A stretch of DNA of 64,000 bases from Vogesella alkaliphila (GCF_014652475.1 NZ_BMYW01000013.1:28273-92272), one strand, 5' to 3'. Numbered from the stretch's first letter, positions 1-8,301 are shown. Notes: generated by a model not told the origin, from the letters alone. Numbers and translations: made by a program.

Positions 1-1
1 G

Positions 2-2668
2 CACAAGATGCCGGCGCACACCCGCACCGTGTGCCTGGAGTTCTTCGGCACCGTGGCCGAGGCCACGCCGGCCATCGTCGAGATCACCGACTACTTCAAG
101 CCGAACGGCGCCGGCGTGCTGGCCGGCGTGCAGCTGGCCGGTCTGGAACACCTCGATTGGCGCTATGTGCGCGCCGTCGGCTACGCCACCAAGGCCAAGT
201 CCAAGGGCCGGCCGAAGATGGTGCTGATCGCCGACATCGTGTCCGACAACGAGAACGCGGTGGCCGAGGCCGCGAGCCAGGTGGTGCGCTACGCCAACGC
301 CCGCCACGGCGAAGGCTTCATCGCCGTCACCCCTGAGGCGCGCAAGACCTTCTGGCTGGACCGCTCGCGCACCGCCGCCATCGCCCGCCACACCAACGCC
401 TTCAAGATCAACGAGGACGTGGTGATCCCGCTGGATCGCCTGGGCGACTACAGCGACGGCATCGAGCGCATCAACATCGAGCTGTCCATCGCCAGCAAGA
501 TCAAGCTGCTGGGCCAGCTGGCCGAGTTCTTCCACGGCCGCCTGCCGGTGGATACCGAGGGCGGCACCCTGTCCGCCGACGAGCTGATCGGCGACCGCCG
601 CGAGACCGCGCTGGAGCTGATCGGCGCCGTGCAGCAGCGCTGGCAGTGGCTGCTGGACAACCTCGACACGCCGCTGGCGCAATACCTGCAAGGTTGGCCG
701 CAAGCACCGCTGGAAGATGCTGCGGCCAACCTTGAGGCCAGCGTGTTCACCGCGATGCGCGACTTCAAGCTGCGCGTCAGCTGGAAGCGCGAGCTGCAGG
801 CCGACCTGGAAGCGCTGTTCGCCGGCAAGGCCGACAGCCCCATCACCGAGGCCATCCGCCTGATCCAGCAGAAGGTGCTGCGCGGCCGCGCCTTCGTCGC
901 GCTGCACATGCACGCCGGCGACGGCAACGTGCACACCAACATCCCGGTCAACTCCGACGACTACGAGATGCTGCAGACCGCGCACCGCGCGGTGGAGCGC
1001 ATCATGAAGCTGGCGCGTTCGCTCAACGGCGTGATCTCCGGCGAGCACGGCATCGGCATCACCAAGCTCGAATTCCTGACCGAAGAGGAAATCCAGCCGT
1101 TCCGCGACTACAAGGCGCGCGTCGACCCCAACGGCCACTTCAACAAGGGCAAGCTGCTGCCGGGCGCGGACCTGGCGATGGCCTACACACCGTCGTTCTC
1201 GCTCTTGGGCGCCGAATCGCTGATCCTGGAACAGTCCGACATCGGCCAGATTTCCGACTCGGTGAAAGACTGCCTGCGCTGCGGCAAGTGCAAGCCGGTG
1301 TGCTCCACCCACGTGCCGCGCGCCAACCTGCTGTACTCGCCGCGCAACAAGATCCTGGGCGTGGGCCTGCTGACCGAGGCCTTCCTGTACGAGGAGCAGA
1401 CCCGCCGCGGCGTCAGCCTCAAGCACTTCGAGGAGCTGTCCGACGTGGCCGACCACTGCACCGTGTGCCACCGCTGTGTGAAGCCGTGCCCGGTGAAGAT
1501 CGACTTCGGCGACGTGTCGGTGGCGATGCGCAACTTCCTGCGCAAGACCGGCAACAAGAAGTTCAACCCCGGCACCGCGCTGGGCATGGCCTTCCTCACC
1601 GCCAAGGACCCGGCCACCATCAAGGGCATCCGTGCCGGCCTGGTCGGCGGCGCCTACAAGCTGCAGCGCCTGGGCAACCGCATCGGCAAGAAGCTGGGCC
1701 TCACCGGCAGCCAGACGGCACAGCCGCCGGCCACGCTGGGCAAGGCGCCGATCAAGGCACAGGTGATCCACTTCATCAACAAGCCGATGCCGGGCGGCTT
1801 GCCGAAGAAAACCGCGCGCGCGCTGCTGGACGTGGAAGACGGCAACGTGATCCCGGTGATCCGCAATCCGCAGCTGAGCGAGGAAGCGGAAGCGGTGTTC
1901 TACTTCCCGGGCTGCGGCTCGGAGCGCCTGTTCAGCCAGGTCGGCCTCGCAACCCAGGCGATGCTGTGGCACGTCGGCACCCAGACCGTGCTGCCGCCGG
2001 GCTATTTGTGCTGCGGCTACCCGCAGACCAGCGCCGGCTTCAAGGACAAGGGCGACGCCATCACCACCGAGAACCGCGTGCTGTTCCACCGCATGGCCAA
2101 CACGCTGAACTACCTGGACATCAAGACCGTGGTGGTCAGCTGCGGCACCTGCTACGACCAGCTGGCGCAGTACCGCTTCGAGGAGATCTTCCCGGGCTGT
2201 CGCATCATCGACATCCATGAATACCTGATGGAGAAGGGGCTGAAGCTGGACGGCGTCGGCGGCCAGAAGTACATGTACCACGACCCCTGCCACACCCCGA
2301 TGAAGGCCTACCAGCCGATCAAGGTGGTGAACGAGCTGCTGGGCGGCGGCGTGGTGCAGAACGACCGCTGCTGCGGCGAATCCGGCACCTTTGCCGCCAG
2401 CCGCCCCGACATCGCCACCCAGGTGCGCTTCCGCAAGGAAGAGGAGATCAACAAGGACCTGATCAAGCTGGGCGACGCCGACAAGCCGGTGAAGATCCTG
2501 ACCTCCTGCCCGTCCTGCCTGCAGGGTCTGTCCCGCTACAGCGACGACACCGGCACCCAGGCCGACTACATCGTGGTGGAGATGGCCAAGCACCTGCTGG
2601 GCGACAACTGGATGAAGGACTACGTCGACAACGCCCGCAACGGCGGCATCGAGCGCGTGCTGCTGTAA
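2..2668 (+). CDS. FAD-linked oxidase C-terminal/Fe-S oxidoreductase fusion (5' partial)
   Basis: This is the C-terminal 888 or so codons of a large flavin/iron-sulfur dehydrogenase resembling a GlcD-type FAD oxidase joined to a GlpC/GlcF-type electron-transfer subunit. The reading frame is open to the window edge, so the FAD-binding N-terminus lies outside. Counting from the Met at position 8, HAGDGNVHTN near residue 302 and GEHGIGITK near 347 are typical of the FAD-oxidase C domain. Two ferredoxin-like cysteine clusters follow (CLRCGKC near 422, CTVCHRC near 484). Two CCG domains then carry CCGYPQ near 667 and CCGESG near 788. A D-lactate or related 2-hydroxyacid is the likely substrate by family, but substrate cannot be read from sequence. 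An inverted pair of the AAGGTTGGCCGC word lies inside the gene at 690-733. It is followed by a hairpin terminator. Confidence 0.85.
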   Translation, partial: HKMPAHTRTVCLEFFGTVAEATPAIVEITDYFKPNGAGVLAGVQLAGLEHLDWRYVRAVGYATKAKSKGRPKMVLIADIVSDNENAVAEAASQVVRYANARHGEGFIAVTPEARKTFWLDRSRTAAIARHTNAFKINEDVVIPLDRLGDYSDGIERINIELSIASKIKLLGQLAEFFHGRLPVDTEGGTLSADELIGDRRETALELIGAVQQRWQWLLDNLDTPLAQYLQGWPQAPLEDAAANLEASVFTAMRDFKLRVSWKRELQADLEALFAGKADSPITEAIRLIQQKVLRGRAFVALHMHAGDGNVHTNIPVNSDDYEMLQTAHRAVERIMKLARSLNGVISGEHGIGITKLEFLTEEEIQPFRDYKARVDPNGHFNKGKLLPGADLAMAYTPSFSLLGAESLILEQSDIGQISDSVKDCLRCGKCKPVCSTHVPRANLLYSPRNKILGVGLLTEAFLYEEQTRRGVSLKHFEELSDVADHCTVCHRCVKPCPVKIDFGDVSVAMRNFLRKTGNKKFNPGTALGMAFLTAKDPATIKGIRAGLVGGAYKLQRLGNRIGKKLGLTGSQTAQPPATLGKAPIKAQVIHFINKPMPGGLPKKTARALLDVEDGNVIPVIRNPQLSEEAEAVFYFPGCGSERLFSQVGLATQAMLWHVGTQTVLPPGYLCCGYPQTSAGFKDKGDAITTENRVLFHRMANTLNYLDIKTVVVSCGTCYDQLAQYRFEEIFPGCRIIDIHEYLMEKGLKLDGVGGQKYMYHDPCHTPMKAYQPIKVVNELLGGGVVQNDRCCGESGTFAASRPDIATQVRFRKEEEINKDLIKLGDADKPVKILTSCPSCLQGLSRYSDDTGTQADYIVVEMAKHLLGDNWMKDYVDNARNGGIERVLL
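690..733. repeat. Inverted pair of dispersed word AAGGTTGGCCGC inside a CDS
   Basis: Exact copies of the word lie at 690-701 (+) and 722-733 (-), 20 bases apart and facing each other, inside the oxidoreductase gene. They belong to a dispersed family of exact 12-mers. Plus-strand copies start at 690, 2688, 3322, 4039, 34240 and 52700. Minus-strand copies start at 722, 4053, 4911, 19613, 21503, 29120, 34260, 36051, 47736 and 56249. Many continue as CAAGC after the G. Near-matches also occur, for example at 6224, 31168, 41057, 41571, 43403 and 58902. Confidence 0.9.
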
Positions 2669-2687
2669 GCGCGCACCCGGCGTGAAC

Positions 2688-2731
2688 AAGGTTGGCCGCA
2701 AGCCTGGCAACGGGCTGGCGGCCAATTTTTT
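2688..2731 (+). terminator. Hairpin terminator built from the dispersed word
   Basis: AAGGTTGGCCGCAAGCC is followed, after an 8-base loop, by GGCTGGCGGCCAA and a run of six T. The stem is imperfect. It sits 20 bases after the oxidoreductase stop, so it probably ends that transcript. Confidence 0.65.
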
Positions 2732-2820
2732 GCCGGCACGCCACGGTGGCGAAAGCGCAGCCTCGACACTACCCTCATAGCAGCCTACCCTGCATCCACA
2801 CCTTGCTAACGGAGTCCACC

Positions 2821-3297
2821 ATGCCAACCCCCTCCCTGGTCACCCGCCCCGCCTTCCGCGTCATCGGCCTGCAATGGCAGCAGAGCGACGGCGGCACCAT
2901 CGCCCAGCTGTGGGCGCGCTTCCTGCCGCGCATCCCGGAAATCCAGCACGTGCAGTCCGCCAACAGCTACGGCGTGTGCGATGCGCACCCGGACGGCAGC
3001 TGGCGCTACATCGCCGGGCTGGAAGTGAGCGCCGACGCGCCGGTGCCGGCCGGCATGGTGGCGATCGACATCCCGGCGCAGCACTACGCGGTCGTGGAAC
3101 ACCACGGCCCGGTGCAGGGCCTGCCGGATACCTTCTGCGCCGCCTACGACGAGTGGCTGCCGGAAGCCGGGCTGGTGGCGGTGCCCGGCATCGAGTTCGA
3201 GCTGGTGGATGCCCGCTTCCTGGGGCCGGACCACCCGGACAGCGTGGTTGAGCTGTACATCCCGGTGAACATGGACGCCACCGACGACGACGCCTGA
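2821..3297 (+). CDS. GyrI-like effector-binding domain protein
   Basis: This is a 158-residue protein matching the GyrI/AraC effector-binding fold (SOUL/BacterRegGyrI type), which binds small hydrophobic ligands and in some members inhibits gyrase. The N-terminal MPTPSLVTRPAFRVIGL segment, the central ADAPVPAGMVAIDIPAQHYA strand region and the acidic C-terminus (YIPVNMDATDDD) are characteristic. The ATG at 2821 is chosen because GGAG lies 8-11 bases upstream. A longer open frame upstream runs through the preceding terminator. No HTH domain is present, so this is a stand-alone sensor or binding protein. The gene stands alone, followed by two copies of the dispersed word at 3313-3335. Confidence 0.75.
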   Translation: MPTPSLVTRPAFRVIGLQWQQSDGGTIAQLWARFLPRIPEIQHVQSANSYGVCDAHPDGSWRYIAGLEVSADAPVPAGMVAIDIPAQHYAVVEHHGPVQGLPDTFCAAYDEWLPEAGLVAVPGIEFELVDARFLGPDHPDSVVELYIPVNMDATDDDA

Positions 3298-3440
3298 CGC
3301 CCCCGTCGTCAGCTTGGCCGCAAGGTTGGCCGCAACGGTCCCATCCCCGGCGGGAGTGCCCCTGTCGTGGGCGGCGGATTTGCTGTTAGCATGCGGCTTC
3401 CCCGGCTGGCTACCGCCGGCCGGGCCCACCGGAGACCGCC

Positions 3441-3986
3441 ATGAGCCATACCGCCCTGCTTGTCATCGACTTCCAGTACGGCCTGATCGAGCAGCCGCCG
3501 CGCGCCACGCGCGGCGCCGAGACCCTGGCCAGCCTCAACCGCCTGATCGACCACGCCCGCGACTGCGGCCACCGCGTGCTGTTCATCCAGCACCACGCCG
3601 ACGACCTGCCGCGCGGCAGCGAGGCCTGGCAGCTGCACCCCGGCCTGCAGCGCCAGGCCGACGACCCGGTGATCGAGAAGACCGCCTGCGACAGCTTCCT
3701 CGACACCAGCCTGCGCCAGTACCTGGACAGCGAGGAGATCGAGAACCTGTGGATCGGCGGCTACGCCAGCGACTTCTGTGTCGACACCACCGTGCGCCGC
3801 GCCGCCTCGCTCGGCTACGCCGTCACCGTGGTGGCCGACGCCCACACCTGCAAGGACAGACCGCACGCCAGCGGCGAGACGCTGGTCGCGCACCTGAACT
3901 GGCTGTGGGCGAACATGGACGTGCCGGGCAACCCCATCCGCGTGCTGCCGCTGGCGGCGCTGCAAGACGGTGACGATGCCGCCTGA
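3441..3986 (+). CDS. Isochorismatase-family cysteine hydrolase
   Basis: This 181-residue protein belongs to the isochorismatase-like amidohydrolase family (nicotinamidase, ureidoacrylate hydrolase and relatives). The expected triad is visible: Asp10 in LLVIDFQ, Lys80 in IEKTACDSF and Cys113 in YASDFCVDTTVRRA. The size is typical for the family. The convergent downstream operon carries nadV for nicotinamide salvage. That makes nicotinamidase-type activity worth considering, but the family is broad and the true substrate is unknown. The start is supported by GGAG in ACCGGAGACCGCC just upstream. Confidence 0.85.
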   Translation: MSHTALLVIDFQYGLIEQPPRATRGAETLASLNRLIDHARDCGHRVLFIQHHADDLPRGSEAWQLHPGLQRQADDPVIEKTACDSFLDTSLRQYLDSEEIENLWIGGYASDFCVDTTVRRAASLGYAVTVVADAHTCKDRPHASGETLVAHLNWLWANMDVPGNPIRVLPLAALQDGDDAA

Positions 3987-4036
3987 AGCCCGCTACGCAC
4001 GGAGCGTGGCCGGCGGCTGCAGGCCGCGTAAAAATG

Positions 4037-4066
4037 AAAAGGTTGGCCGCATGCGGCCAACCTTTT
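4037..4066. terminator. Perfect 30-bp palindrome of paired words; bidirectional terminator
   Basis: AAAAGGTTGGCCGC, a central AT, then the exact complement ending in TTTT form a perfect 30-base inverted repeat. It lies between the convergent isochorismatase and NTF2-like genes, ends in T runs on both strands, and so fits a bidirectional intrinsic terminator. It consists of two facing copies of the dispersed 12-mer, the arrangement seen for uptake sequences acting as terminators in Neisseria. Confidence 0.85.
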
Positions 4067-4086
4067 TGCTGAACCGTCTCGCGGCT

Positions 4087-4449
4087 TCAGCGCTCGTCCA
4101 GCACCGCCGCGCCGGCGATCACCGAGGCATCGATGATGTGGCCGTCCGCCACGCGGTAGATCATGGTCATGCTCATGCGGCCGCGCCCTTCCGGAAAGGT
4201 GCGGGTGACGATCTCGTCGTCGATCACCAGCTCGTCCAGCACCACGCGCCGACGCAGCTCGGCACGCAGGTCCGGTTCGGCAAAGCGCTGGCGCATGCGT
4301 TCGCGCAGTGCCTCGCGGCCTTCGGCCACCAGCGTGGCCGGATAGACATACATGCGTGCATCCGCGGCGTAGCAGGCCAGCAGCGCGTCGAGATCCTTGC
4401 GGTTGTAGGCGTCCAGTTGCGCCTGCACCACTTGTTCGGGGCTCAGCAT
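4087..4449 (-). CDS. NTF2-like (SnoaL/ketosteroid isomerase-like) protein
   Basis: This 120-residue protein has an NTF2-like fold. The pattern MLSPEQVVQAQLDAYNRKD, then YAADARMYVYP, then GREALRERMRQRF is typical of SnoaL-like nuclear transport factor 2 family proteins, which include isomerases, hydratases and binding proteins of varied function. It starts one base after the nadV stop codon, so it is probably translated with nadV from one mRNA. The function is not predictable from sequence; a link to nicotinamide metabolism rests on context only. Confidence 0.75.
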   Translation of the reverse strand: MLSPEQVVQAQLDAYNRKDLDALLACYAADARMYVYPATLVAEGREALRERMRQRFAEPDLRAELRRRVVLDELVIDDEIVTRTFPEGRGRMSMTMIYRVADGHIIDASVIAGAAVLDER

Positions 4450-4450
4450 G

Positions 4451-5836
4451 TCAGTGCTCCAGATGCGCGGCGGCGCGCTCGCGGATGGTGGCGAAATCCT
4501 CGTCCAGCAGCAGCTTGCCGTTTTCCCACACCACGCGCATCTGCAGGTCGGCGTCGCTCACCCGTTCCAGGGTGTTGACGCCCCAGGCGCCGCGGCTGTT
4601 GCGCGCCGCCACCACGCGCCCGCCCAGCGAACGCTTGCCGGGGTCGGTGACCGGGTCCTTGAACACGTCGCGCCACTGGCCGCCGACGCTGATCGCCGAG
4701 CACTTCAGCGCCATCTTGTGGGTGTCGCGGTCCAGCTTCTGCAGCAGCTCGGCGCCCATGCCGAAGGCGACGTTGTCGGCGCTGTAGCCGAGCTTGGCCA
4801 GCCTTGAGAGGATCGCGTCGATGCTGGCGAGGTTCACGCCGTCGCCCTGGATCACGCGCACGTGGTTCAGCACGCGGTAGCCCTTGCCGTTCACCGTGGT
4901 GCCGAAGCTTGCGGCCAACCTTTCCACCACCTCGGCCACCACCTGCACCGGCTCGCCGGAATCGGGGCGGATCACCACGGTGGCGCCGCTGTCGATCACC
5001 TGCTGCCGCAGCCGTTCACCCCACAGTTCGCTGACGGCGTGGAACACGTCGTAGCTGTCGCTGACCACCGCCAGCAGCGCACCGGGTTTGGCGAAGTGGG
5101 CCAGCATGTTGCCGAAGGCGTCACCCTCGTGCGGCCGGCCCCAGGCGGTGATGGTGGAGTGCTCCGCCGCCGGGATCGAGAACGCCGCGCACGGCTCGTG
5201 GTAGTGGCGGCGCGCGGCGACCAGCGCCGCCAGCGTGTCGCTGCCCATGAAGTTCACCAGGTGCGCGAGGCCGCCTATTTCCGAACTCTCGTAGCTGGAC
5301 ACGCCGCGCGCGCCGAAATCGTGCAGCTTGAACGGCAGGCCGGACAGGTCGTCGGCGGTCTGCTGCAGGTAGCGGCGGATGATTTCCTTGGCGCGGAAGC
5401 TGCGCGTGGCGACCGAGATCGGATACCACACGCGCAGCAGCGCGGTCTCCAGGAAGGACACCACCCAGAACAGCGCCGGGTCGGTGGATTCGATGGTGAC
5501 CATCGGCACCCCGGTCGGCACCAGCTCGCCCTCGGCCACCGCGCGGATGCGCACCGGCCAGTAGCCGTGGTGCTTCTTGACGATGCGCTCGAAGCCGGCG
5601 CGGTTGAACGGCAGGCCGTGCAGCGCGGCCAGCGCCTCCGCCTCGTCGACGTGCGCCAGGGTGATGCGCTGGCTGAGATAGTCCTTCAGCAGCGCCTGCA
5701 GGCCGAAGAACAGCACATGCGAGGCGGTGCCGCCACGCGCGGCGACGTAGGAATACATGCCATCGGTGCCGGGCGGGTACTGCACCCAGTGACTGAGCTT
5801 GTAGGAATCGCTATTGAGGATGGGATTGACGGTCAT
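4451..5836 (-). CDS. nadV: Nicotinamide phosphoribosyltransferase (NadV/NAMPT type)
   Basis: This 461-residue enzyme of the NAMPT branch converts nicotinamide and PRPP to nicotinamide mononucleotide, a one-step NAD salvage route. Recognisable NAMPT blocks are SDSYKLSHWVQYPP at the N-terminus, VVSDSYDVFHAVSELWG, VIRPDSGEPVQVV, RVIQGDGVNLASI and NVAFGMGAELLQK. The NAMPT-like RPDSG and GDGV motifs separate it from nicotinate phosphoribosyltransferase. The ATG at 5836 is preferred to a GTG four codons upstream because the protein then begins MTVNPILNSDSYK, but no clear ribosome site decides it. It heads a two-gene unit with the NTF2-like protein. Confidence 0.9.
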   Translation of the reverse strand: MTVNPILNSDSYKLSHWVQYPPGTDGMYSYVAARGGTASHVLFFGLQALLKDYLSQRITLAHVDEAEALAALHGLPFNRAGFERIVKKHHGYWPVRIRAVAEGELVPTGVPMVTIESTDPALFWVVSFLETALLRVWYPISVATRSFRAKEIIRRYLQQTADDLSGLPFKLHDFGARGVSSYESSEIGGLAHLVNFMGSDTLAALVAARRHYHEPCAAFSIPAAEHSTITAWGRPHEGDAFGNMLAHFAKPGALLAVVSDSYDVFHAVSELWGERLRQQVIDSGATVVIRPDSGEPVQVVAEVVERLAASFGTTVNGKGYRVLNHVRVIQGDGVNLASIDAILSRLAKLGYSADNVAFGMGAELLQKLDRDTHKMALKCSAISVGGQWRDVFKDPVTDPGKRSLGGRVVAARNSRGAWGVNTLERVSDADLQMRVVWENGKLLLDEDFATIRERAAAHLEH

Positions 5837-5889
5837 GGCGGCACACACACGGGACAGGAGACAACAGCATACCCGCCCCGCCCGCGTCT

Positions 5890-6165
5890 GTCATAGCGTG
5901 GCCGCCGGCAGCCCGGCCGAGCCGGCACGCCGTGGCCATCAGCGCCTCGCCGTGGCAACAGGCGACGCCGAAGCTGGCGCCGACCGCCAGCGGCGCCCCG
6001 TCCGGCTGCGGATACGTGATGCTCACCGCCTGCTGCAGGCGTTGCAGCAGGGCGGCCGGCCTACAGCGCGCGCTCCAGCTGCTCGTTAAACAGCGTGCGG
6101 TTGGCCTCCCCGGTCAGACCGTCGAAAAAGGCCAGCCTCTGCAGCTGGCGCTCCGACGACGTCCC
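5890..6165 (-). pseudogene. Remnant of a GGDEF (diguanylate cyclase) gene
   Basis: Between nadV and the esterase no intact gene is present, but the minus strand keeps two pieces of a GGDEF domain in different frames. The first (about 6160-6061) reads RQLQRLAFFDGLTGEANRTL and onward to a stop, matching the start of GGDEF domains (DxLTGLxNR). The second (about 6026-5880) reads PLAVGASFGVACCHGE and then a segment like the domain's C-terminal helix. The central part with the GGDEF signature is missing, so this looks like an internal deletion plus frameshift. A copy of the dispersed word (CGGTTGGCCGCA) lies just upstream at 6224. The remaining intergenic sequence to 6304 shows nothing further. Confidence 0.55.
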
Positions 6166-6304
6166 CCGTTTTCAGTAGCAGTGGGCTGGCGCATCGCCGC
6201 GGAGAAGTCCCTGTATAAACAAACGGTTGGCCGCATCCACAGTCCAATCATAGGGCAGAACTGCCTACAGGAGCCGGGGCAGTCCAGGCTACGCATATTG
6301 GAAG

Positions 6305-7273
6305 TCAGCCTGATAAGACCTGTTGTTGCAACTGCATCAGAGTCTCTGACTGCTCTGCGCCTAGACATGTGCGAAGAAAGGTGCAAATGTCGTCCATTGC
6401 TTCTTTAGCTTCAGGGAACAGCGGAGATAGCACGGGATAGCAATGAACCATTCCGCTCCCGATTTGTAATCTGGCATTCACTCCTGCGTTTCGGGCCTTT
6501 TCAGCAAGTTGCGTCGAATCATCGAGCATCGATTCATTTTCGCCAGCGTAAATAAGCAATGGAGGGAGACCGGTAAGGTCACCATACAAGGGGGATATCA
6601 GAGGCTGGGCAGGATCATTTTCGCCGACGTAGTATTTGCCGAAAACGAGCCATGATCCTTCTGGCGCAAGGGGGTCTTCGCGACGATATGAGTCTCCCGT
6701 GCATTTAAGGTCAGTCCAAGGAGAGAGGGCAACAACTGCTGCTGGCAGAGGAATCGCCTTATCCCGAATGGCAAGCAGCGTAGCCAGACAGAGGCCTCCG
6801 CCTGCTGAATCCCCCACGAAAGCGATGCGAGAAGGAGAAAAACCTTGGGACAGCAACCAAGTATATGCAGCCAGTGAGTCGTTAAGTGCTGCGGGGAAAG
6901 GATGTTCAGGCGCCAAACGATAGTCGAATACTAGAGCGCCTATGCCGCTGCCCGCGACAAATTTCGCAACGATTGCCCTGTACGCGTGACATGAGCCCAT
7001 CACATACCCGCCGCCATGGAAATACAAGATGGCTCGGTTGTCCTGTACCTGGGAAGGTCGAATCCATTCAGCGGAAAGGCCATCAATCACGACAGGTGAT
7101 GCTTCGATTCCGGATGGCAGCTTGCCAAACCTTCCCGCAGATTTCTCAACTCGCTGACGCAGTTCTGGAATTGAAGTATCCCAATCAATGGTTTCTCTCT
7201 TCAGCTTCAGGCGGAACCAATGACGATGCTTCAGCAGAAATAGAACAAAACGACTTCGAAGGCTATTCATCAA
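6305..7273 (-). CDS. Alpha/beta hydrolase esterase (HSL family)
   Basis: This 322-residue carboxylesterase belongs to the hormone-sensitive-lipase family. ILYFHGGGYVMGS near residue 80 is the HGG oxyanion motif, FVGDSAGGGLCLA near 150 contains the GDSAG nucleophile serine, and GMVHCYPVL near 275 provides the catalytic histidine. An Asp near 245 completes the expected triad. It probably hydrolyses short-chain esters; no signal peptide is clear. Base composition is lower in GC than the genes to its left, and it stands at the start of an accessory stretch. It is separated from the Clp-N/HTH pair, which is transcribed the same way. Confidence 0.85.
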   Translation of the reverse strand: MMNSLRSRFVLFLLKHRHWFRLKLKRETIDWDTSIPELRQRVEKSAGRFGKLPSGIEASPVVIDGLSAEWIRPSQVQDNRAILYFHGGGYVMGSCHAYRAIVAKFVAGSGIGALVFDYRLAPEHPFPAALNDSLAAYTWLLSQGFSPSRIAFVGDSAGGGLCLATLLAIRDKAIPLPAAVVALSPWTDLKCTGDSYRREDPLAPEGSWLVFGKYYVGENDPAQPLISPLYGDLTGLPPLLIYAGENESMLDDSTQLAEKARNAGVNARLQIGSGMVHCYPVLSPLFPEAKEAMDDICTFLRTCLGAEQSETLMQLQQQVLSG

Positions 7274-7364
7274 TCATTCTCGTGCTGATGCATAACGTAG
7301 AAGTGAGCGGCCTGCGCGGCTTTTCGCGCAGGTCCGCTCGACTGCCGGGTTGGGGGGCAGGCGA

Positions 7365-7886
7365 TTACGCTGAGTGGAAAGCGGCAATTTCTGCTTTCGC
7401 TGCAGCGGCTAGACTTGCGGGATCAATGCCCATGCTCTGAAGGGCACGAGGCGTCACGCCGAATTGAGCTGATATCGCCGCCAAGACCACGTGAGCACCC
7501 AACAGAGGGGCAGAATCGGCCTTCTTAAGTTTCCATAGTGCCGCTATCAGTGCTTTGACAGAAGGCTTTGCCTTGAACACCCCATTGTTGGCCGGGACGG
7601 GCGCAGTATCGCTCACAAGTGAATTGCCTTGTGAAAGACTTATTCCGATATCGTGCAAGGCACTGATGTATTGCTGGCCGACTGCGGTAGCAAACTGATT
7701 GGGGTCTGCATTTAGGCGGCGAAATGCGTTCTGGGCGGTGCCATCAGGAAGGCCAAATGCCGCCATCACGAAGTGTTCTGATCCTGGTTCTCGTTGGCCG
7801 CTAGCGTTGGCGTGCTGTTCGGCTTTCTCAAAGAGGGACTTGATAGTCTTGATGTCGCGGAATTTCTGTCGAAGTTTGCTTAGCAC
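7365..7886 (-). CDS. Clp N-domain-like protein
   Basis: This 173-residue protein has two repeats resembling the N-terminal (Clp R) domain of ClpA/ClpB/ClpC without any ATPase. The first is around residues 15-70 (LFEKAEQHANASGQ, SEHFVMAAFGLPDG, AFRRLNADPNQF). The second is around 105-165 (VKALIAALWKLKKADSAPLL, GAHVVLAAISAQFGVTPRAL). Such domains bind substrates or adaptors, so it may act as a regulator or decoy for Clp machines. The GTG start at 7886 has a strong AGGAG site. It follows the HTH gene by nine bases and is probably co-transcribed. The exact role is unknown. Confidence 0.65.
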   Translation of the reverse strand: MLSKLRQKFRDIKTIKSLFEKAEQHANASGQREPGSEHFVMAAFGLPDGTAQNAFRRLNADPNQFATAVGQQYISALHDIGISLSQGNSLVSDTAPVPANNGVFKAKPSVKALIAALWKLKKADSAPLLGAHVVLAAISAQFGVTPRALQSMGIDPASLAAAAKAEIAAFHSA

Positions 7887-7895
7887 GAATTTCTC

Positions 7896-8120
7896 CTAAC
7901 GTCGCACAGCGGACTTGGGAATTAAACTTGCGAGGCGCTTGTGAGCCGCTTGCTTTGAAACACCAAGGGCCTCAGCAATTTGGGACCAAGACCATCCCTG
8001 TTCGAGCGCGGCAGCAACTGCGCTTAATTCCAATTTGTCAGCCGTTACGCGAAGAGAAACGACAGCAGCAAGCGCCTTTTCAGGGTCGGTAGGCGACGGA
8101 AGATTTTTCAGAGTGGTCAT
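7896..8120 (-). CDS. Small helix-turn-helix protein
   Basis: This 74-residue protein ends in a clear HTH, WSWSQIAEALGVSKQAAHKR, around residues 42-62. It is preceded by a short helix-rich segment. It lies nine bases upstream of the Clp-N-like gene in the same direction, so the two form a small operon. Pairs of an HTH protein and a stand-alone Clp N-domain protein are a recurring arrangement. It probably regulates its own operon or a Clp-linked stress response. AT-rich sequence just upstream (8121-8165) is suitable for its promoter. Confidence 0.7.
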   Translation of the reverse strand: MTTLKNLPSPTDPEKALAAVVSLRVTADKLELSAVAAALEQGWSWSQIAEALGVSKQAAHKRLASLIPKSAVRR

Positions 8121-8200
8121 GTGTCAATGATGGTTGACGATCGGCCATTCCGTCAACTTTTATTGACGACTGTCTCTCTATGCCCGAGCAGGCGAAATAA

Positions 8201-8301
8201 GTCTGAATCGGCTCCGATTTGCTAGATACGTTGATGGCTGTTTTCTTATCGAAAACAGCCATTGTTGATCCAGAGCCGAGTGACTGCTTTGGCCGAAAAG
8301 C
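8201..8301. repeat. Left direct repeat (A) with hairpin; candidate recombination site
   Basis: This stretch, next to the recombinase gene, has a diverged second copy at 17173-17275 in the same orientation. Shared blocks are CTGA-TCG near the left end, CTAGATAC, ATGGCTG and TGACTGCT-TGGCCGA-AAGC. Inside it, ATGGCTGTTTTC (8234-8245) pairs with GAAAACAGCCAT (8251-8262) around a 5-base loop. The gap 8121-8359 otherwise holds only a short open frame (8080-8328) with no recognisable protein. Confidence 0.6.
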
